Source: Roseburia sp. AM59-24XD
GTDB taxonomy: Bacteria > Bacillota > Clostridia > Lachnospirales > Lachnospiraceae
Direction of reading: 5' to 3'
DNA length: 36,937 nucleotides
Assembly (NCBI RefSeq): GCF_003478445.1
Contig: NZ_QUET01000030.1
Location: forward strand, 1-36,937
In this document: positions 27,001-36,078 of the stretch, piece by piece
How positions within the stretch are numbered: position 1 is the stretch's first letter
Layout: every line of letters starts with the position of its first letter
Program-made: the position numbers and the translations under genes
The notes under the pieces: model-generated
Seen by the model: the letters and a program-made list of their open reading frames with translations, nothing else
Told to the model about the DNA's origin: nothing
The model's database searches: none

Positions 27001-27948
27001 TGGCTTAGGATTGCTCTGCTCTGTGCTATCCTTGAAAAGCATGTTGCAGTGTACCTTCTCCAGTGCATTTCTTGCTGAGAAATAAACGGTATTGGCACTG
27101 TCTGTCTTGTCATATGCTGCCTGTGCCGTTACCAGCGCATCCTGCAGCTTCTGTACGGACGCCTCCTGATATCCACTGGTATCCATGCTACTCAGATAAT
27201 CAATCGACTTCTTCAGGTTCTCACGAGCCTGTGCTGCCGTCATCTTGATCATCGGAGTACGCTCCGGTGCTGCTGTAGAACCATCCAGTGTAGTGTTCTC
27301 GCAGGTCGGTTTTGTGAAGTCGTTGACACCGGCGATCGTACCGTCTGTGTTCAGTGTGACGCTTGTGCCATCGCTGAAAATAATACCTAACGGTATTGCC
27401 TCTGTGTTCGTTGTCTTGATCGCAACGGACAGAGACCAGTTTGCTACCTTCTGGATCTTACTTGTAGTAATACCGTTTGCCGGAAATGCGTAATTACCGG
27501 TTCCGACGTTACCGATCGGCTCATCATCCTGATTGATCTGGATCGGATAATTGTTGTTCTTCTGCATGGTACACTTGGCTGCTGTCAGATACTTGTTGGA
27601 AGCACCCGTTCCGGTGGTTCCCTCAACATAATGGTCTGCATCCATATGATCCGGATCAAATGCATTGACAGATCCGCTCCGGGACTGCAGCCAGGAATAA
27701 GCATCTGCCTTTCCCATATGTACATAAAATGTGGCGTTCCCCTTGCCGCCGTCGATCAAAGCCTGCATCTTCGTCTCGTCCATACCCGCCTTGACCAGAT
27801 CGGTTCCTGTGATGCTCACAATATACTGTGGGCTCTCGAGCTGATGGTCTGCCTCCGTGTCTGCCGCCTTAACCGGTGCCGGCAGAGAAGTCATCGACAA
27901 TACCATGGCTGCAGATAAGAGCCACGAAATCGCTTTCTTAAGTCTCAT
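24034..27948 (-). CDS. Large secreted GH5 endoglucanase-like protein with Ig-like and binding modules
   Basis: A 1304-residue multi-domain protein. Signal peptide about 1-28; an unassigned N-terminal region to about 215; a helical FIVAR-like segment about 237-300; the GH5 (cellulase) barrel about 320-665 with MGVGTNLGNTMDG, RIPVTWG, the acid/base Glu466 in MNEV and the nucleophile Glu586 in YLGEYGTR. Two bacterial Ig-like (BIG2) domains follow (about 690-865), then a probable carbohydrate-binding module (about 870-1040) like those of the 648-2570 protein, a third BIG2 domain (about 1050-1130), a Pro/Ser/Ala linker (about 1135-1210) and a Lys-rich Ig-like end (KVTVKVK). AGGAGG precedes the ATG and a strong promoter lies at 28062-28089. 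It should cut beta-1,4-glucan or related fibre outside the cell; the exact substrate is not decided. Confidence 0.93.
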   Translation of the reverse strand: MRLKKAISWLLSAAMVLSMTSLPAPVKAADTEADHQLESPQYIVSITGTDLVKAGMDETKMQALIDGGKGNATFYVHMGKADAYSWLQSRSGSVNAFDPDHMDADHYVEGTTGTGASNKYLTAAKCTMQKNNNYPIQINQDDEPIGNVGTGNYAFPANGITTSKIQKVANWSLSVAIKTTNTEAIPLGIIFSDGTSVTLNTDGTIAGVNDFTKPTCENTTLDGSTAAPERTPMIKMTAAQARENLKKSIDYLSSMDTSGYQEASVQKLQDALVTAQAAYDKTDSANTVYFSARNALEKVHCNMLFKDSTEQSNPKPFRVLDKDQVIAEMGVGTNLGNTMDGHSGFTPSETAWQGQVTTKKYMKALHDAGYNTVRIPVTWGNMINEDGSIKEVWMSRVQEIVDYCVSQDMYVIINTHHDDVAKDGGWLNVGADDIDSIEKKFELVWKTIANRFKDYDEHLIFESMNEVSCLDYDESMKNSADAVNYDRPIIMNFNQLFVNAVRSTGSNNTKRWLAAVDHYASTGTSSEFVMPTDYYNTDNPRLMFAAHRYSKSTNVSWTYAEATEMVKNLQDMYKKFGSDYPMYLGEYGTRNKKLAGSKTGYNDVERAYYSEIINRACQVNGMVPCVWDQGYGQDDDPLTKEGIFSFWNRDEAKPIYKTITDAMARGTLLEASAANKKGDYKDIVKDPEVKEITELTPSKTSLELTMGERETISAVAAPEDTNDVVVWSTDDDNVATVFNGMVHAKNIGTTTIHVASLSGSVSEDIEVTVKRTPKTDDSATEITTDADSYIVKLGQSETIKTSLVPETATETLTFRSSDEKVAIVNDYGVISPKAIGKTYVIITASNGVTKTVPVEVQPLVDPTKLNVAVNVYYNSAGTGGNYNSIEHGSPVVVNGDGTYTASFDLEKDLSDAGKNAGIKDINQVTAIYLQDYDVTVGNIAKSNVENPKPNKIMIKWEKILVNDQEMTITQNGSDTNGKTAMNGTKFDTGSPINGWTGSDIEEATQDKSLHAASFTVPNPTKISITFTLTNVKFRDTGSKDVDATEITGDQDDVSMILGGEDKELSVNVAPVETTSKVTFVSSDDSVVDVDNTAVSPVDGIATASLKAVGIGDATVTAYTSNGLSKTFNVHVAEKEEPAPTESPEPSVAPSAKPSDAPAPSDTPAPSDVPTAVPSAVPTAVPSAVPNAAPSQAPNGNGTVTPAPTKAPVVKNACKSVKAKKKTVTVKKGKTATVKFTVTAANKKLATTDKLKVTVKNAKIASVVTKKTSVKKGVATVTVKGKKKGSTKLTVKIGTKSAKVTVKVK

Positions 27949-28061
27949 AAATATACCTCCTGTGATTCTATCTCATTGTTTCTTTTTTCAATTACCCCTC
28001 CTCGTTCCCCCTTTCTCGAAAATATTTTATCGCAGTTTTCTCCCACGCAATATTTGTTTAT

Positions 28062-28089
28062 ATTGTAACATTTTCCTGTTCTATGTCAA
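28062..28089 (-). promoter_or_regulatory. GH5 gene promoter
   Basis: On the minus strand a perfect TTGACA (28084-28089), a 16-base spacer and TACAAT (28062-28067), leaving a leader of about 105 bases before the ATG at 27948. Between this and 28220 only AT-rich DNA is seen. Confidence 0.7.
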
Positions 28090-28220
28090 TATATTTTGTT
28101 TACTTTTAATAACATTCACATTTTTATTTACGTTTTATACAAAAATAGATATGTACAATTTTTTACAATGTTTCTTTCAGATTATTACTTAAATTTATCA
28201 CTCAAAAAAAGGGATATGTC

Positions 28221-28714
28221 CCCATCCTATTTCTTATGTCCGATAAATACTATAATAATTTTGTCTCGGAAAACAAGCTGATCCGTGAGCTCTGGCTGAA
28301 AAATTGACGCAGATCAGTAGGATTTCTGAAAAGCCTTTGCTTTGCAATGCTTTGATAAATGCGTATCCGTACGACTGAGCCCCGTAGGTGGGTTCAGCTA
28401 TTTCGGACGGCACGCTTCCGCTACAACTGCACCACGCAGCGTACATAACGCCCCAAATGTCAAAAAAATTATAGATATATTTCTATAACTTGGGGCGTAA
28501 GTACCGGCTGGTGCAAGTGCCTTTCGAAACATCTGAATCCCCCCTCGGGGCGAGTACGGAAGGATACGTTTATCAAAAATCAAAGCAGCAAAGCAATTAG
28601 GCTTTTCGAAATCCGTAAGTGACAAGACAATTTTTTAGCCACAACTCACGGATTTTCAAGTGTTTTGGCAGACAAAATCATGTCATTCCTCTCGGACACA
28701 AGAAATAGGATGGG
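28221..28714 (+). repeat. Long snap-back repeat, copy A
   Basis: A 494-bp near-palindrome. The outer arms (28221-28243 and 28692-28714) match in 22 of 23 bases. The left half and the reverse complement of the right half stay similar all the way in. At the centre ACGCCCCAA (28448-28456) pairs with TTGGGGCGT (28490-28498) around an AT-rich loop. The same family occurs at 34265-34733 (same orientation) and from 36505 to the window end (opposite). It lies in the divergent gap between the GH5 and C1 protease genes. No protein is encoded. I do not recognise the family; it may be a non-autonomous mobile element or a large structured RNA. Confidence 0.9.
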
Positions 28715-28896
28715 TACATAGTAACGTTCCATGTGAGAAATTTAAGGAATTATTTGACTTCACAAAATCTTAATATTTCCTCCACTGTTCATTCGTTTCC
28801 TTTAATGATAAAATGGTGCAAAGAGCATAAACGGGTCGCAGTCAGGCAATCCGTGGCATTATGTGTTGTTTATTTATATTTAGAAAGGATTCTTTT
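28715..28896 (+). other. Upstream region of the C1 protease gene
   Basis: No gene. TTGACT occurs near 28757, but no well-placed -10 could be chosen. The ribosome site AAAGGA is at about 28882-28887. Confidence 0.4.
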
Positions 28897-31040
28897 ATGA
28901 TCAAAATAAATCGTACCATTACATATAGGAACACAGCCCTTGCAACTCTGCTGGGTCTGTCCCTGTGCGTAACATCCTGTCCGTCATCGGTCATGGCATC
29001 CACGGTCTCCATAGACCAGATGATCTCGCGTGTGGATGAGACAAGTGACAATGACCTGGTGCGTTCTCATTTCGAGGATGCCTCCGGCAATGTTTATACG
29101 AACGAGTCCGCAGATGCCTCCGGAAGCCATCTGAAGAAGGCTTCTGAGCTTCCTGTGCGATATGATCTGCGGGAGCAGGGACTTACCACCCGATCAGGGA
29201 TCAGGGATCTACCGGCTGCTGCTGGGCATTTTCAGCGATCAAGACGATCGAGTCAAACTGTATCAAGAACGGGTTGTTCCCGGCGGATTCCGTTGATTTT
29301 TCAGAAAGCCACCTTGCATGGTTTTCCTATCATCCGTCAACACTTGCCGAGGATCCTACCTATTGGGATGGTATTTCCTCTGCAGATAACGATACAAATA
29401 CTTCGTTTTTTCCAAATCCGTTTGCATACGGCAGCGTGTCCGGTACTCTTCCCTATGATAACGGCGGTTCTGCAATCCTCGCGACCTTCACGCTAGCGAA
29501 ATGGTCCGGTCCGGAGCTTGAAAGCACGGCTCCGTTTTCCGGCGCCACCACCTCTGACGTGACTTCCATGGCATATTCCATGGTGCAGAGAGGAAGCCTG
29601 CGTTATGATTCCTACGCACATCTGCAGAATGTCTATAATTACGATGAATATACGATCGGCAAGCAGTATTACTATACAGATGCATCCATTATCCCGAAGA
29701 TGAAGCAGTCTATTCTGGATCATGGGGCAATGTCTGTGTCGCTGTTTTTTGACAAAACATTTCTTCATCCGTCTGCGAATGGCCACGCTTATTACCAGAC
29801 CTACTATTCCGGTGCACAGGCCGTGAAAAATGCGAACCACAGCGTCACGATCGTTGGATGGGATGACAATTTCTCTGCATCCAATTTCTCCAGAACGCCA
29901 GCCGGCAACGGGGCATGGCTGATTGCCAACAGTTACGGTACCGCCTCCGGGGATAACGGTTATTTCTGGCTTTCCTATTATGATCAGTCCATTTGCGACT
30001 GCTCGAGTTTTCTGGTAGAATCTGCCGGCAATTACGACCACATTTACCAGTATGACGGATTCGGCTGGGGAACCGCAAACTATTCCAATTCCCACAATCT
30101 GAAGGCTGCCAATATCTTTGAGGCAAACGGTACTTCTGATCAGACCTTAAAGGCCGTGTCGTTCTATACGCTGACCGATAATCAGCCTTACCGGATCGAG
30201 GTTTACCGCGGCGTTGGCTCCGATCCGACCGACGGTATGCTGGTGAGCGAATGCACGACTACCGGCATTGCAGGGCAGAACGGTTACCATACAGCTACGC
30301 TGACAACGCCGGTCAATCTTGCTGCCGGCGAGAAGTTCTCTGTGGTTGTGACCTATGTTCAGTCCGGCTCTACAAATGTATATGTTCCTCTGGAGGGGCG
30401 CGACAGCACGGATTCCTCTTTAAATATCAGCTACGGCTCCCGTCTTGGCGAAAGCTATCTGTTCACGAAGCAAAAGACTTCCGCTCCGGACAGCACGATG
30501 CGCTGGCTTGATACAGCCGCTGTCGGCTACAACAATGTATGCGTCAAGGCTTTCACCTCGAACACCACAGGGGATGTTGCCGAACTGCCTTCTGTTGTAA
30601 AGACGATCAAGCTCGGCAAAGGAGAAACCTACCGTATTCCTGACAGCTATACAAGCTACACAAGCAATGATCCATCGCTGCTGACCGTTGATGCATCCGG
30701 CAAGGTTACCGCACGAAGACGCGGCAAATCTTCCATCCTTGTATCTGACGGAGAAACATCCTATTTATATCGTTTCAATATTAAGAAAGCCCCTTCCAAG
30801 GTGAAGTTTAAACCGGCGAAGAACCGGAAAACCGTGAAGAAAGGCAGACATTTCACACTTAAGGTAAAGCTTTCCTCCGGTTCCGCCAGCAATAAGCTAA
30901 CGTTCCATTCTTCCCATCCAGGGGTTGCCCGGGTATCAAAGACAGGGCGTGTGACAGCCCGCCACCGCGGAAAGACCACATTAACGGTGAAAACCTACAA
31001 CGGACATAAGGCAAGGCTTCGTCTTACTGTTGTGAAATAA
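28897..31040 (+). CDS. Secreted papain-family (C1) protease with Ig-like tail (frameshifted as given)
   Basis: With one C restored near 29190 (ACCACC-CGATC for ACCACCCCGATC) this is one 714-residue frame. The start is the ATG after AAAGGA; a signal peptide covers about 1-35. The catalytic residues are all present: Gln103 and Cys109 in IRDQGSTGCCWAFSA (the CCWAF falls right after the break), His in NHSVTIVGWDDNF and Asn in WLIANSYG. After the protease domain come a beta region (YRIEVYRGVGSDP and onward, lectin-like in other members) and two basic BIG2-like domains at the end (SKVTARRRGKSSILV type repeats, finishing LRLTVVK). The protein is probably surface bound and breaks down peptides or proteins outside the cell. 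Without correction it would be two fragments (28897-29496 and 29274-31040). Confidence 0.92.
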
Positions 31041-31060
31041 CTCCTAAGAGATTATCCCAA

Positions 31061-31104
31061 AAAGGGCAGAGGTTCCTGCTGTAAAAGCAAGCTCTCTGCC
31101 CTTT
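31061..31104. terminator. Bidirectional terminator between the C1 protease and exonuclease genes
   Basis: AAAGGGCAGAG (31061-31071) pairs perfectly with CTCTGCCCTTT (31094-31104). T-runs follow on both strands, so it can end both convergent transcripts. Confidence 0.85.
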
Positions 31105-31179
31105 CATGTTTCATTGGGGTATTCTACTTTGAAAGCCCGGTCGTCCCGATCTTTTCACAGACTCATTCCTCACGAAAGG

Positions 31180-31890
31180 TCAGTCAGCCTGATCTGCTTT
31201 CGCCCCATCCGTTTTCTCATCGGCGTCCTTTTCCGCTGCCTCCATAAATGCGGCAAAAAAGTCCGGACACATATCCATCAGTGTCTGCTCCTTGCGCTCC
31301 TTGCTGACCAGATCAAGCACCGGCTTCATCACCGTCAGGAAACGCTCCGGATCCTTTGACAACCGCAGGATCTCCGCGGTATTGACCGCATCTGCCAGTG
31401 CCGTATGCTGTGCCCCCTGGAACTCATAATCCGCCGCCGATACGGCATAGGAGAGCTTGATGCGGTGGTGAAGTCCCAGAAGTCTCCGAAACTCCTCCTG
31501 AAAGTCCGTCCAGTTCTCTTCCATCTGCTGAATGATCGTTCCCGGATAACTCTTAAATATTGCTTCGTGCTGGAACTGACGGATGTCGGACATACTCCAG
31601 GAATAAAACTGTGTCTCCCCCGGTCCGATCCACTCGGTGAAATCATCCATTGCCTCGGCAAATCCGGGTGCATCCTTGACCTTGTCGTCAGTGATCCCTG
31701 TCAGATCAATGATCACGGCATCCATCGTTCCAAACTCCGGCTTCACATAACTCTGGTATGTATCCACCACCTCAAAGTGATCGTCCATTCGTACGGCTCC
31801 GATCTCTATCAGTTCGCTGGACAGCTTGTTCTTGCCTCGCCACTGCTTTTCTATTTTATTCATTTCCAGATCTATCATGATATGCTGCAT
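31180..31890 (-). CDS. DEDDh-type 3'-5' exonuclease (DnaQ/KapD-like)
   Basis: A 236-residue exonuclease of the RNase T/ERI-1 group that removes nucleotides from RNA or DNA 3' ends with two metal ions. The acidic residues are in place: Asp and Glu in MIDLEMN (about 6-10), Asp in WSMSDIRQF (about 100), and His and Asp in QHTALADAVNTAEI (about 168-181). The C-terminal tail is acidic and low complexity. GGGAG lies 7 bases before the ATG. It is divergent from veg. The family is clear, the substrate is not. Confidence 0.88.
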   Translation of the reverse strand: MQHIMIDLEMNKIEKQWRGKNKLSSELIEIGAVRMDDHFEVVDTYQSYVKPEFGTMDAVIIDLTGITDDKVKDAPGFAEAMDDFTEWIGPGETQFYSWSMSDIRQFQHEAIFKSYPGTIIQQMEENWTDFQEEFRRLLGLHHRIKLSYAVSAADYEFQGAQHTALADAVNTAEILRLSKDPERFLTVMKPVLDLVSKERKEQTLMDMCPDFFAAFMEAAEKDADEKTDGAKADQAD

Positions 31891-31952
31891 TTTCTTACTC
31901 CCTATATTTTGTTATAAACGACATTTTTTACATCTACATATAGTGCCTAATA

Positions 31953-31981
31953 TTGACTTTTTCACGGTTTCGTGGTAACAT
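31953..31981 (+). promoter_or_regulatory. veg promoter
   Basis: TTGACT (31953-31958), a 17-base spacer and TAACAT (31976-31981), 82 bp before the veg start. Confidence 0.6.
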
Positions 31982-32063
31982 TTTACTGTACTGCTAACGA
32001 TTGTTATCGAATCATCCCCCATATTTTGATTCATGACAATCCCGTAATCAAAGGAGGCAAACT

Positions 32064-32303
32064 ATGAGTCAGTCCGATATCAATAAGGTTAGACGTTCTG
32101 TAGGTATGAATATTGGCAGCAAAGTTAAAATCCGTTCAAATCGCGGTCGACATAAGATTGACATCACCGAAGGAACCATTTGTAAAACATATCCAAGCAT
32201 CTTTCTGGTTGAAATCGTGAATGATTTGGATTCCACAACCCAGACGGTTTCTTACAGCTACACGGATGTATTAACAAAAGATGTCCAGATGCAGTTACTG
32301 TAA
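32064..32303 (+). CDS. veg: Veg family protein
   Basis: A 79-residue protein of the Veg family, conserved in Firmicutes; in Bacillus subtilis Veg is abundant and promotes biofilm matrix expression by acting against SinR. The conserved core is visible: DINKVRRSVGMNIGSKVKIRSN, then ITEGTICKTYPSIFLVE, and SYSYTDVLTKDVQM. AAAGGAGG lies 7 bases before the ATG. It is a single-gene unit with its own promoter and terminator. The family is sure; whether it controls biofilm here is inferred. Confidence 0.95.
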   Translation: MSQSDINKVRRSVGMNIGSKVKIRSNRGRHKIDITEGTICKTYPSIFLVEIVNDLDSTTQTVSYSYTDVLTKDVQMQLL

Positions 32304-32312
32304 ATGATATTT

Positions 32313-32340
32313 AAAAGCCATCCATTCATGGATGGCTTTT
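32313..32340. terminator. Bidirectional terminator between veg and the SEC-C gene
   Basis: AAAAGCCATCCAT (32313-32325) pairs perfectly with ATGGATGGCTTTT (32328-32340), with T-runs on both strands, between two convergent genes. Confidence 0.9.
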
Positions 32341-32371
32341 ATTTTGCTCTGCATTCTTCCGATTCCGTCTG

Positions 32372-32875
32372 TTAAGCTCTTCCACAGCAGAACTTATACT
32401 TCTTGCCGCTGCCGCATGGACATGGATCATTTCTGCCCACTTTCTTCTCTTTAACGATCGTACCGGATTTCTTCTGCTCCATATAGAGTTCCTTCCGTCT
32501 CTCTGCAGTTAAAAGCTCGTCCCATGCCGGAAGCTCATACAGCCAGTCAGCCTTTGCCTCTACCATGTGATAGTAAAGCTGCTCCAGATCAATATCAAGA
32601 CTTACCTGTGTGTTCTCATCCATATCCTCGATCGGATTTGGTGTCTTCAGGCTCTCATTGATACCATCCAGAAAACCAACCATATACTTCAATTCCATGT
32701 TATATTTGTCAGCGAGCTCCTTCACGGTGCCGGAAACAACCTCCTCCGGATTCGCCAGAAGCTGCTCATATACAGCCTTCTCTTCGTTAAAATACTTTGC
32801 CCAGATTGCCTGGCCTGCCTTTGAATTAATATCTACGCCATATGCGTACTCTCTCCAGTCCTGCAGTAATCCCAT
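32372..32875 (-). CDS. SEC-C motif protein
   Basis: A 167-residue cytoplasmic protein. The end carries the SEC-C zinc motif [18 protein letters not shown] (about 147-164), as in SecA, where it binds zinc and SecB or the ribosome. The first 130 residues are helical and I do not recognise another domain. AGAGAGG lies 8 bases before the ATG. It is a single-gene unit with a good promoter. A role near protein export or ribosomes is only suggested by the motif. Confidence 0.85.
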   Translation of the reverse strand: MGLLQDWREYAYGVDINSKAGQAIWAKYFNEEKAVYEQLLANPEEVVSGTVKELADKYNMELKYMVGFLDGINESLKTPNPIEDMDENTQVSLDIDLEQLYYHMVEAKADWLYELPAWDELLTAERRKELYMEQKKSGTIVKEKKVGRNDPCPCGSGKKYKFCCGRA

Positions 32876-32944
32876 TTCTAAAACCTCTCTTTTCTAATTT
32901 TCACCACAAGTACAGCGAAGATAACTTTCGCTATACCAATCTCC

Positions 32945-32973
32945 ATGATATCATTTGACGGAATATGTGTCAA
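32945..32973 (-). promoter_or_regulatory. Promoter of the SEC-C gene
   Basis: On the minus strand a perfect TTGACA (32968-32973), a 17-base spacer and TATCAT (32945-32950), 70 bp before the start. Confidence 0.7.
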
Positions 32974-32978
32974 TCTGC

Positions 32979-33007
32979 TTGTCATACTTTTTATGAGGTG
33001 TTAAAAT
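32979..33007 (+). promoter_or_regulatory. Promoter of the CE2-like esterase gene
   Basis: TTGTCA (32979-32984), a 17-base spacer and TAAAAT (33002-33007), 84 bp before the start. It lies back to back with the SEC-C promoter. Confidence 0.7.
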
Positions 33008-33090
33008 AGATATATGCGACTGTGTATTCTTTCTTTCAAGCACTGCAGTCGTACATATTTCACGAAGATCACTTCAGAATGGAGGACAAA

Positions 33091-34163
33091 ATGCATTTTT
33101 TGCCAACCGAAGATCATGTAAAAGTCAGCGGCAGAACAATTTTCCGCGATAATGTCCGTTATCTGGGATACTCTGCCACTTCCATATCTTTTTGTTTTAC
33201 CGGTCAGAAAGCACAGGCTGTGATCATTTCTGATCCGGCGGACTGGCCAGAGGAACACCACGCCTGGATCGGTATTTTTATCAACGATGCGACCGAACCT
33301 GCGAAGCGCGTGGAGCTGACCAGGCTGAGACAGACCGTGGATCTCTTCGAATCAGAGATACCGGAGACGGTCACTATTACGATCATGAAATACAGCGAAC
33401 CGGAATATGCTATTTGCGGTATTGAGGAACTGATCATTGATACCGAGGAGCTGTTACCGCCACCTGCACCGAAGAAGCGTAAGATCCAGATCATTGGTGA
33501 TTCAATCACCTGCGGCTACGGCGTAGAGGGAAGCGCTTCTGATGAGCTTCACAACACAGCCGTAGAGAACCCGACAAAGTCTTACTCTGTCAAGACCGCC
33601 CGCGCACTGGACGCCGATTTCGAAATCGTTGCCTGGAACGGCAAGGGTGTGATCTCCGCTTATATCGAGGAGGGCGATCAGGCCGATGATTCCTGCTTGT
33701 TCCGATGCTCTACGAGTACACGGACGCCGGCTGCTGCCAGCAGTTTTTCCACGAACCTCCTTCTCTTTGGGAGAAATGGGATCACACGCGGTTCGAGCCG
33801 GATCTGATCACCGTATATCTCGGCACGAACGATGCCAGCTATACGAAGAATTATCCGGAGCGCAAAAAGGCTTTCAGTCTTGTCTATCAGGGATTTCTCC
33901 GCAACATTCATGCGAAGCACCCGCAGGCAAAGATCCTGTGCATGCTCGGCACCATGGACCAGACGCTCTGCTCAACGGTTCAGCATGCCGTCAAGGAATA
34001 TTCCAAAGCCAACGAGGATGTTGCCATCAAGTATCTGCAGCTTCCACTGCAGGACGAGGAAAAGGATGGTATCGGCACATTCTGGCATCCTACGGAAGCA
34101 ACGCATCAGAAGGTTTCCGAGCTTGTCGTGGCAGCCGCTAAGAAGTTAATGGATTGGGAATAA
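33091..34163 (+). CDS. CE2-like SGNH esterase (frameshifted as given)
   Basis: With one base restored near 33700 (TGCTTG-TTCCG, giving SCLIPMLYEY) this is one 357-residue frame. The start is the ATG 5 bases after GGAGG; an upstream ATG at 33022 lacks a site. The N-terminal part (about 1-130) is a beta jelly roll and the rest an SGNH hydrolase: IIGDSITCGYGVEG with the catalytic Ser, YLGTNDASY, and FWHPTEATHQKVSE with the catalytic His. This layout is that of carbohydrate esterase family 2, which takes acetyl groups off xylan or glucomannan sugars. There is no signal peptide, so it probably acts inside the cell on imported oligosaccharides. It is a single-gene unit. Confidence 0.9.
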
Positions 34164-34178
34164 ACGAAAGAATGATGA

Positions 34179-34205
34179 AGGCACCCGCAAGGGTGCCTGT
34201 TTTGA
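34179..34205 (+). terminator. Terminator of the CE2-like gene
   Basis: AGGCACCC (34179-34186), loop GCAA, GGGTGCCT (34191-34198), then GTTTTGATTTTC. Confidence 0.9.
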
Positions 34206-34264
34206 TTTTCTCTTAAATTGATCTGCTAAAATTTCCTGCCCCCGCCCAAAAAAATCGAGGTATA

Positions 34265-34733
34265 CCCATAATATTTCTTATGTTCGGAAAATTGCATTAT
34301 GATTTTTGCCTCTGAAGTTTGACTGCTCTGGGAGACTGTGTTTGAAAATTGACGCAGATCGTTAGGTTTTCTGAAAAATCTTTGCTTTGCAATGTTTCGA
34401 TGAATACGCATCTGGACGGCTTGAGCCTCCAGGGCGGGTTCAGTTATTTCAGCGGGCACGCTCCCGCTACACTGCGCTACGCAGCACTACATAGCACCTT
34501 AAAAAACAAGGTGCAAGTAGTGGCGAGCGCAAGTGCCCTTTGAAACATCTGAATCCCACCCTGAGGCGAGTACGGAAAGATGCGTTCATCAGACATCGAA
34601 ACAGCAAAGCATTTAGATTTTTCGAAAACCGTAATGCGACAAGACAATTTTCAACCCCAGTCTCCCAGAGCTTTAAAGGATCTATAAGGCAAAAATCATA
34701 TTCAAAGGTACTTGTCATAAGAAATATTATGGG
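34265..34733 (+). repeat. Long snap-back repeat, copy B
   Basis: A 469-bp near-palindrome with perfect 18-bp ends: CCCATAATATTTCTTATG (34265-34282) and its complement (34716-34733). The central stem is GCACCTT/AAGGTGC with a short AAAAAAC loop, different in sequence from copy A but still paired. Inner segments match copies A and C. It lies between the convergent CE2-like and ATPase genes. The right flank continues into GGAAGTCTTAGTC, the arm of the short hairpin repeat. Confidence 0.9.
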
Positions 34734-34772
34734 CAGATTCCATTCCCGGCTGCAGGAAGTCTTAGTCGTCTA

Positions 34773-35816
34773 TTAAAACATTCTCATTTGGATAAATTCT
34801 TCAAACCTTGGCAATGCCATGGAAATCTTTCCATATTTCCTCGTGTCGATCACGCCTTTTCGTTTCAGCCGCTCTCTGTACACGGAAAACTGCTCCGAGC
34901 TCATCTCCAGCTGTTCTCTGAGATCTTTTACCTTGATTTCTCCACTTTCCGCCAGTTGCTGCATGATTTCTTTGTCTTTGTCCGACATTTCCGACCATAT
35001 TTTACTATATACATATTCCTCCAGATATTGGTCATATTCCGGCAATATCTCCTGCACGGTTTTTGTATCCCGATGTTCCCAGTAAAGATATCCAAGCACC
35101 TGAAATGCAAACGGATATCCTCTCGTAAGCGTAGCCATTTTTCCTGCACTTTCTTTGTCTAACCGGAATATATCCATATAGTGCTGACACACTGCTGTCA
35201 GACTTAACGGCTCCAGAATAATTTTGGGTGCCCGGTATAGAAAGGTCAGCGACTTATCATTCTGCAATTCATATATATTTTCATACAGTCCTGTCATTAA
35301 CAAAAAGATTGGATAGTCCTGCCGCATGAAAATCTGAAAAGCACTCACAAATACTTTCATCTGTTCTGAGTATACCACCTCGTCAATTGTGATCAGCAGT
35401 CTCATTCCCTGCTTCCGTATCTGATCCAGCATTTTCGCTACCATATCTTCTACATCCGTCACCGGTGCTGCATTTTCAATAGTAACTCCAAGACCGAACG
35501 CAGAAAAATCCAGTCTGGCTTTCAAAAAGCATTCATGCAGCTTCGGAACCGCATATAGCTTAGACGCAAGGCTTTGCAGCAAATCTCTGGTCGCATTTAA
35601 TTCGACAACAATCCAGTCATTTCGTTCGGAAAAAATCCCCGCAATGTTGGTCATCATCACCGTCTTTCCTGAACCCCGGACTCCTGTAACCATGTATATC
35701 TGATTGGTTACGGGATCTGCCACATAATCTTCCACGATCTGATCTGTCTGAACAATTCTGGACACATATTGTAATGGTTTCTTTCCAAAGGCCAGAGTAA
35801 ATGGATTATTATTCAC
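34773..35816 (-). CDS. Orphan AAA (archaeal-type/ORC-like) ATPase with C-terminal winged helix
   Basis: A 347-residue P-loop ATPase starting with GTG after AAAGGAGAC. Walker A is GVRGSGKT (45-52), Walker B LLITIDEV (about 140-147), and a sensor-like LLMTG follows. The last 90 residues look like a winged helix (IKVKDLREQLEMSSEQFSVYRERLKRKGVIDT). The closest groups are the archaeal-ATPase/MNS and Cdc6-like STAND proteins, often found alone near mobile DNA. No toxin, nuclease or transposase partner is next to it. Repeats lie on both sides (copy B and the 35878-36065 unit). Function is unknown; regulation or defence are possible but unproven. Confidence 0.78.
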   Translation of the reverse strand: MNNNPFTLAFGKKPLQYVSRIVQTDQIVEDYVADPVTNQIYMVTGVRGSGKTVMMTNIAGIFSERNDWIVVELNATRDLLQSLASKLYAVPKLHECFLKARLDFSAFGLGVTIENAAPVTDVEDMVAKMLDQIRKQGMRLLITIDEVVYSEQMKVFVSAFQIFMRQDYPIFLLMTGLYENIYELQNDKSLTFLYRAPKIILEPLSLTAVCQHYMDIFRLDKESAGKMATLTRGYPFAFQVLGYLYWEHRDTKTVQEILPEYDQYLEEYVYSKIWSEMSDKDKEIMQQLAESGEIKVKDLREQLEMSSEQFSVYRERLKRKGVIDTRKYGKISMALPRFEEFIQMRMF

Positions 35817-35877
35817 GACTAAGTCTCCTTTCCCTGCTTTTTTAAATTTATGAGATTATTGCAAATATATGATGCAA

Positions 35878-36065
35878 GGGTCAAAAGCAGATAGCAATGT
35901 ATGTTTGCATACAAATTGTTATCTGGTGGCTTGACCCGCCAAACACCGACAAGAAGCAGATTTGCTTGCAAATGTGCGGGATTGGAGGTGTTTGTAGGAT
36001 TGCGAGAATTGCTTTGCAATGAAGCAATCCGTAGCATCAGTTGGGGGCAAAAGGTATTTTGACCC
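35878..36065. repeat. Multi-hairpin unit closed by an inverted repeat
   Basis: The ends GGGTCAAAA (35878-35886) and TTTTGACCC (36057-36065) pair. Inside lie at least three hairpins: AGATAGCAATGTATG (35889-35903) with 35908-35924, AAACACC/GGTGTTT (35941-35947 and 35987-35993) and GGATTGC/GCAATCC (35997-36003 and 36024-36030). The layout is a multi-branch junction, like a structured RNA or a short mobile element. One copy in the window. Confidence 0.65.
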
Positions 36066-36078
36066 CAACATCAAATAT

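Noticed and set aside
28398..28625. Similar small frames in repeat copies A and C, both reading FEKPNCFAALIFDK-like protein
   Set aside because: The likeness comes from DNA similarity of the repeat. In copy B the matching DNA is read in another frame and the ends differ, and there is no ribosome site.
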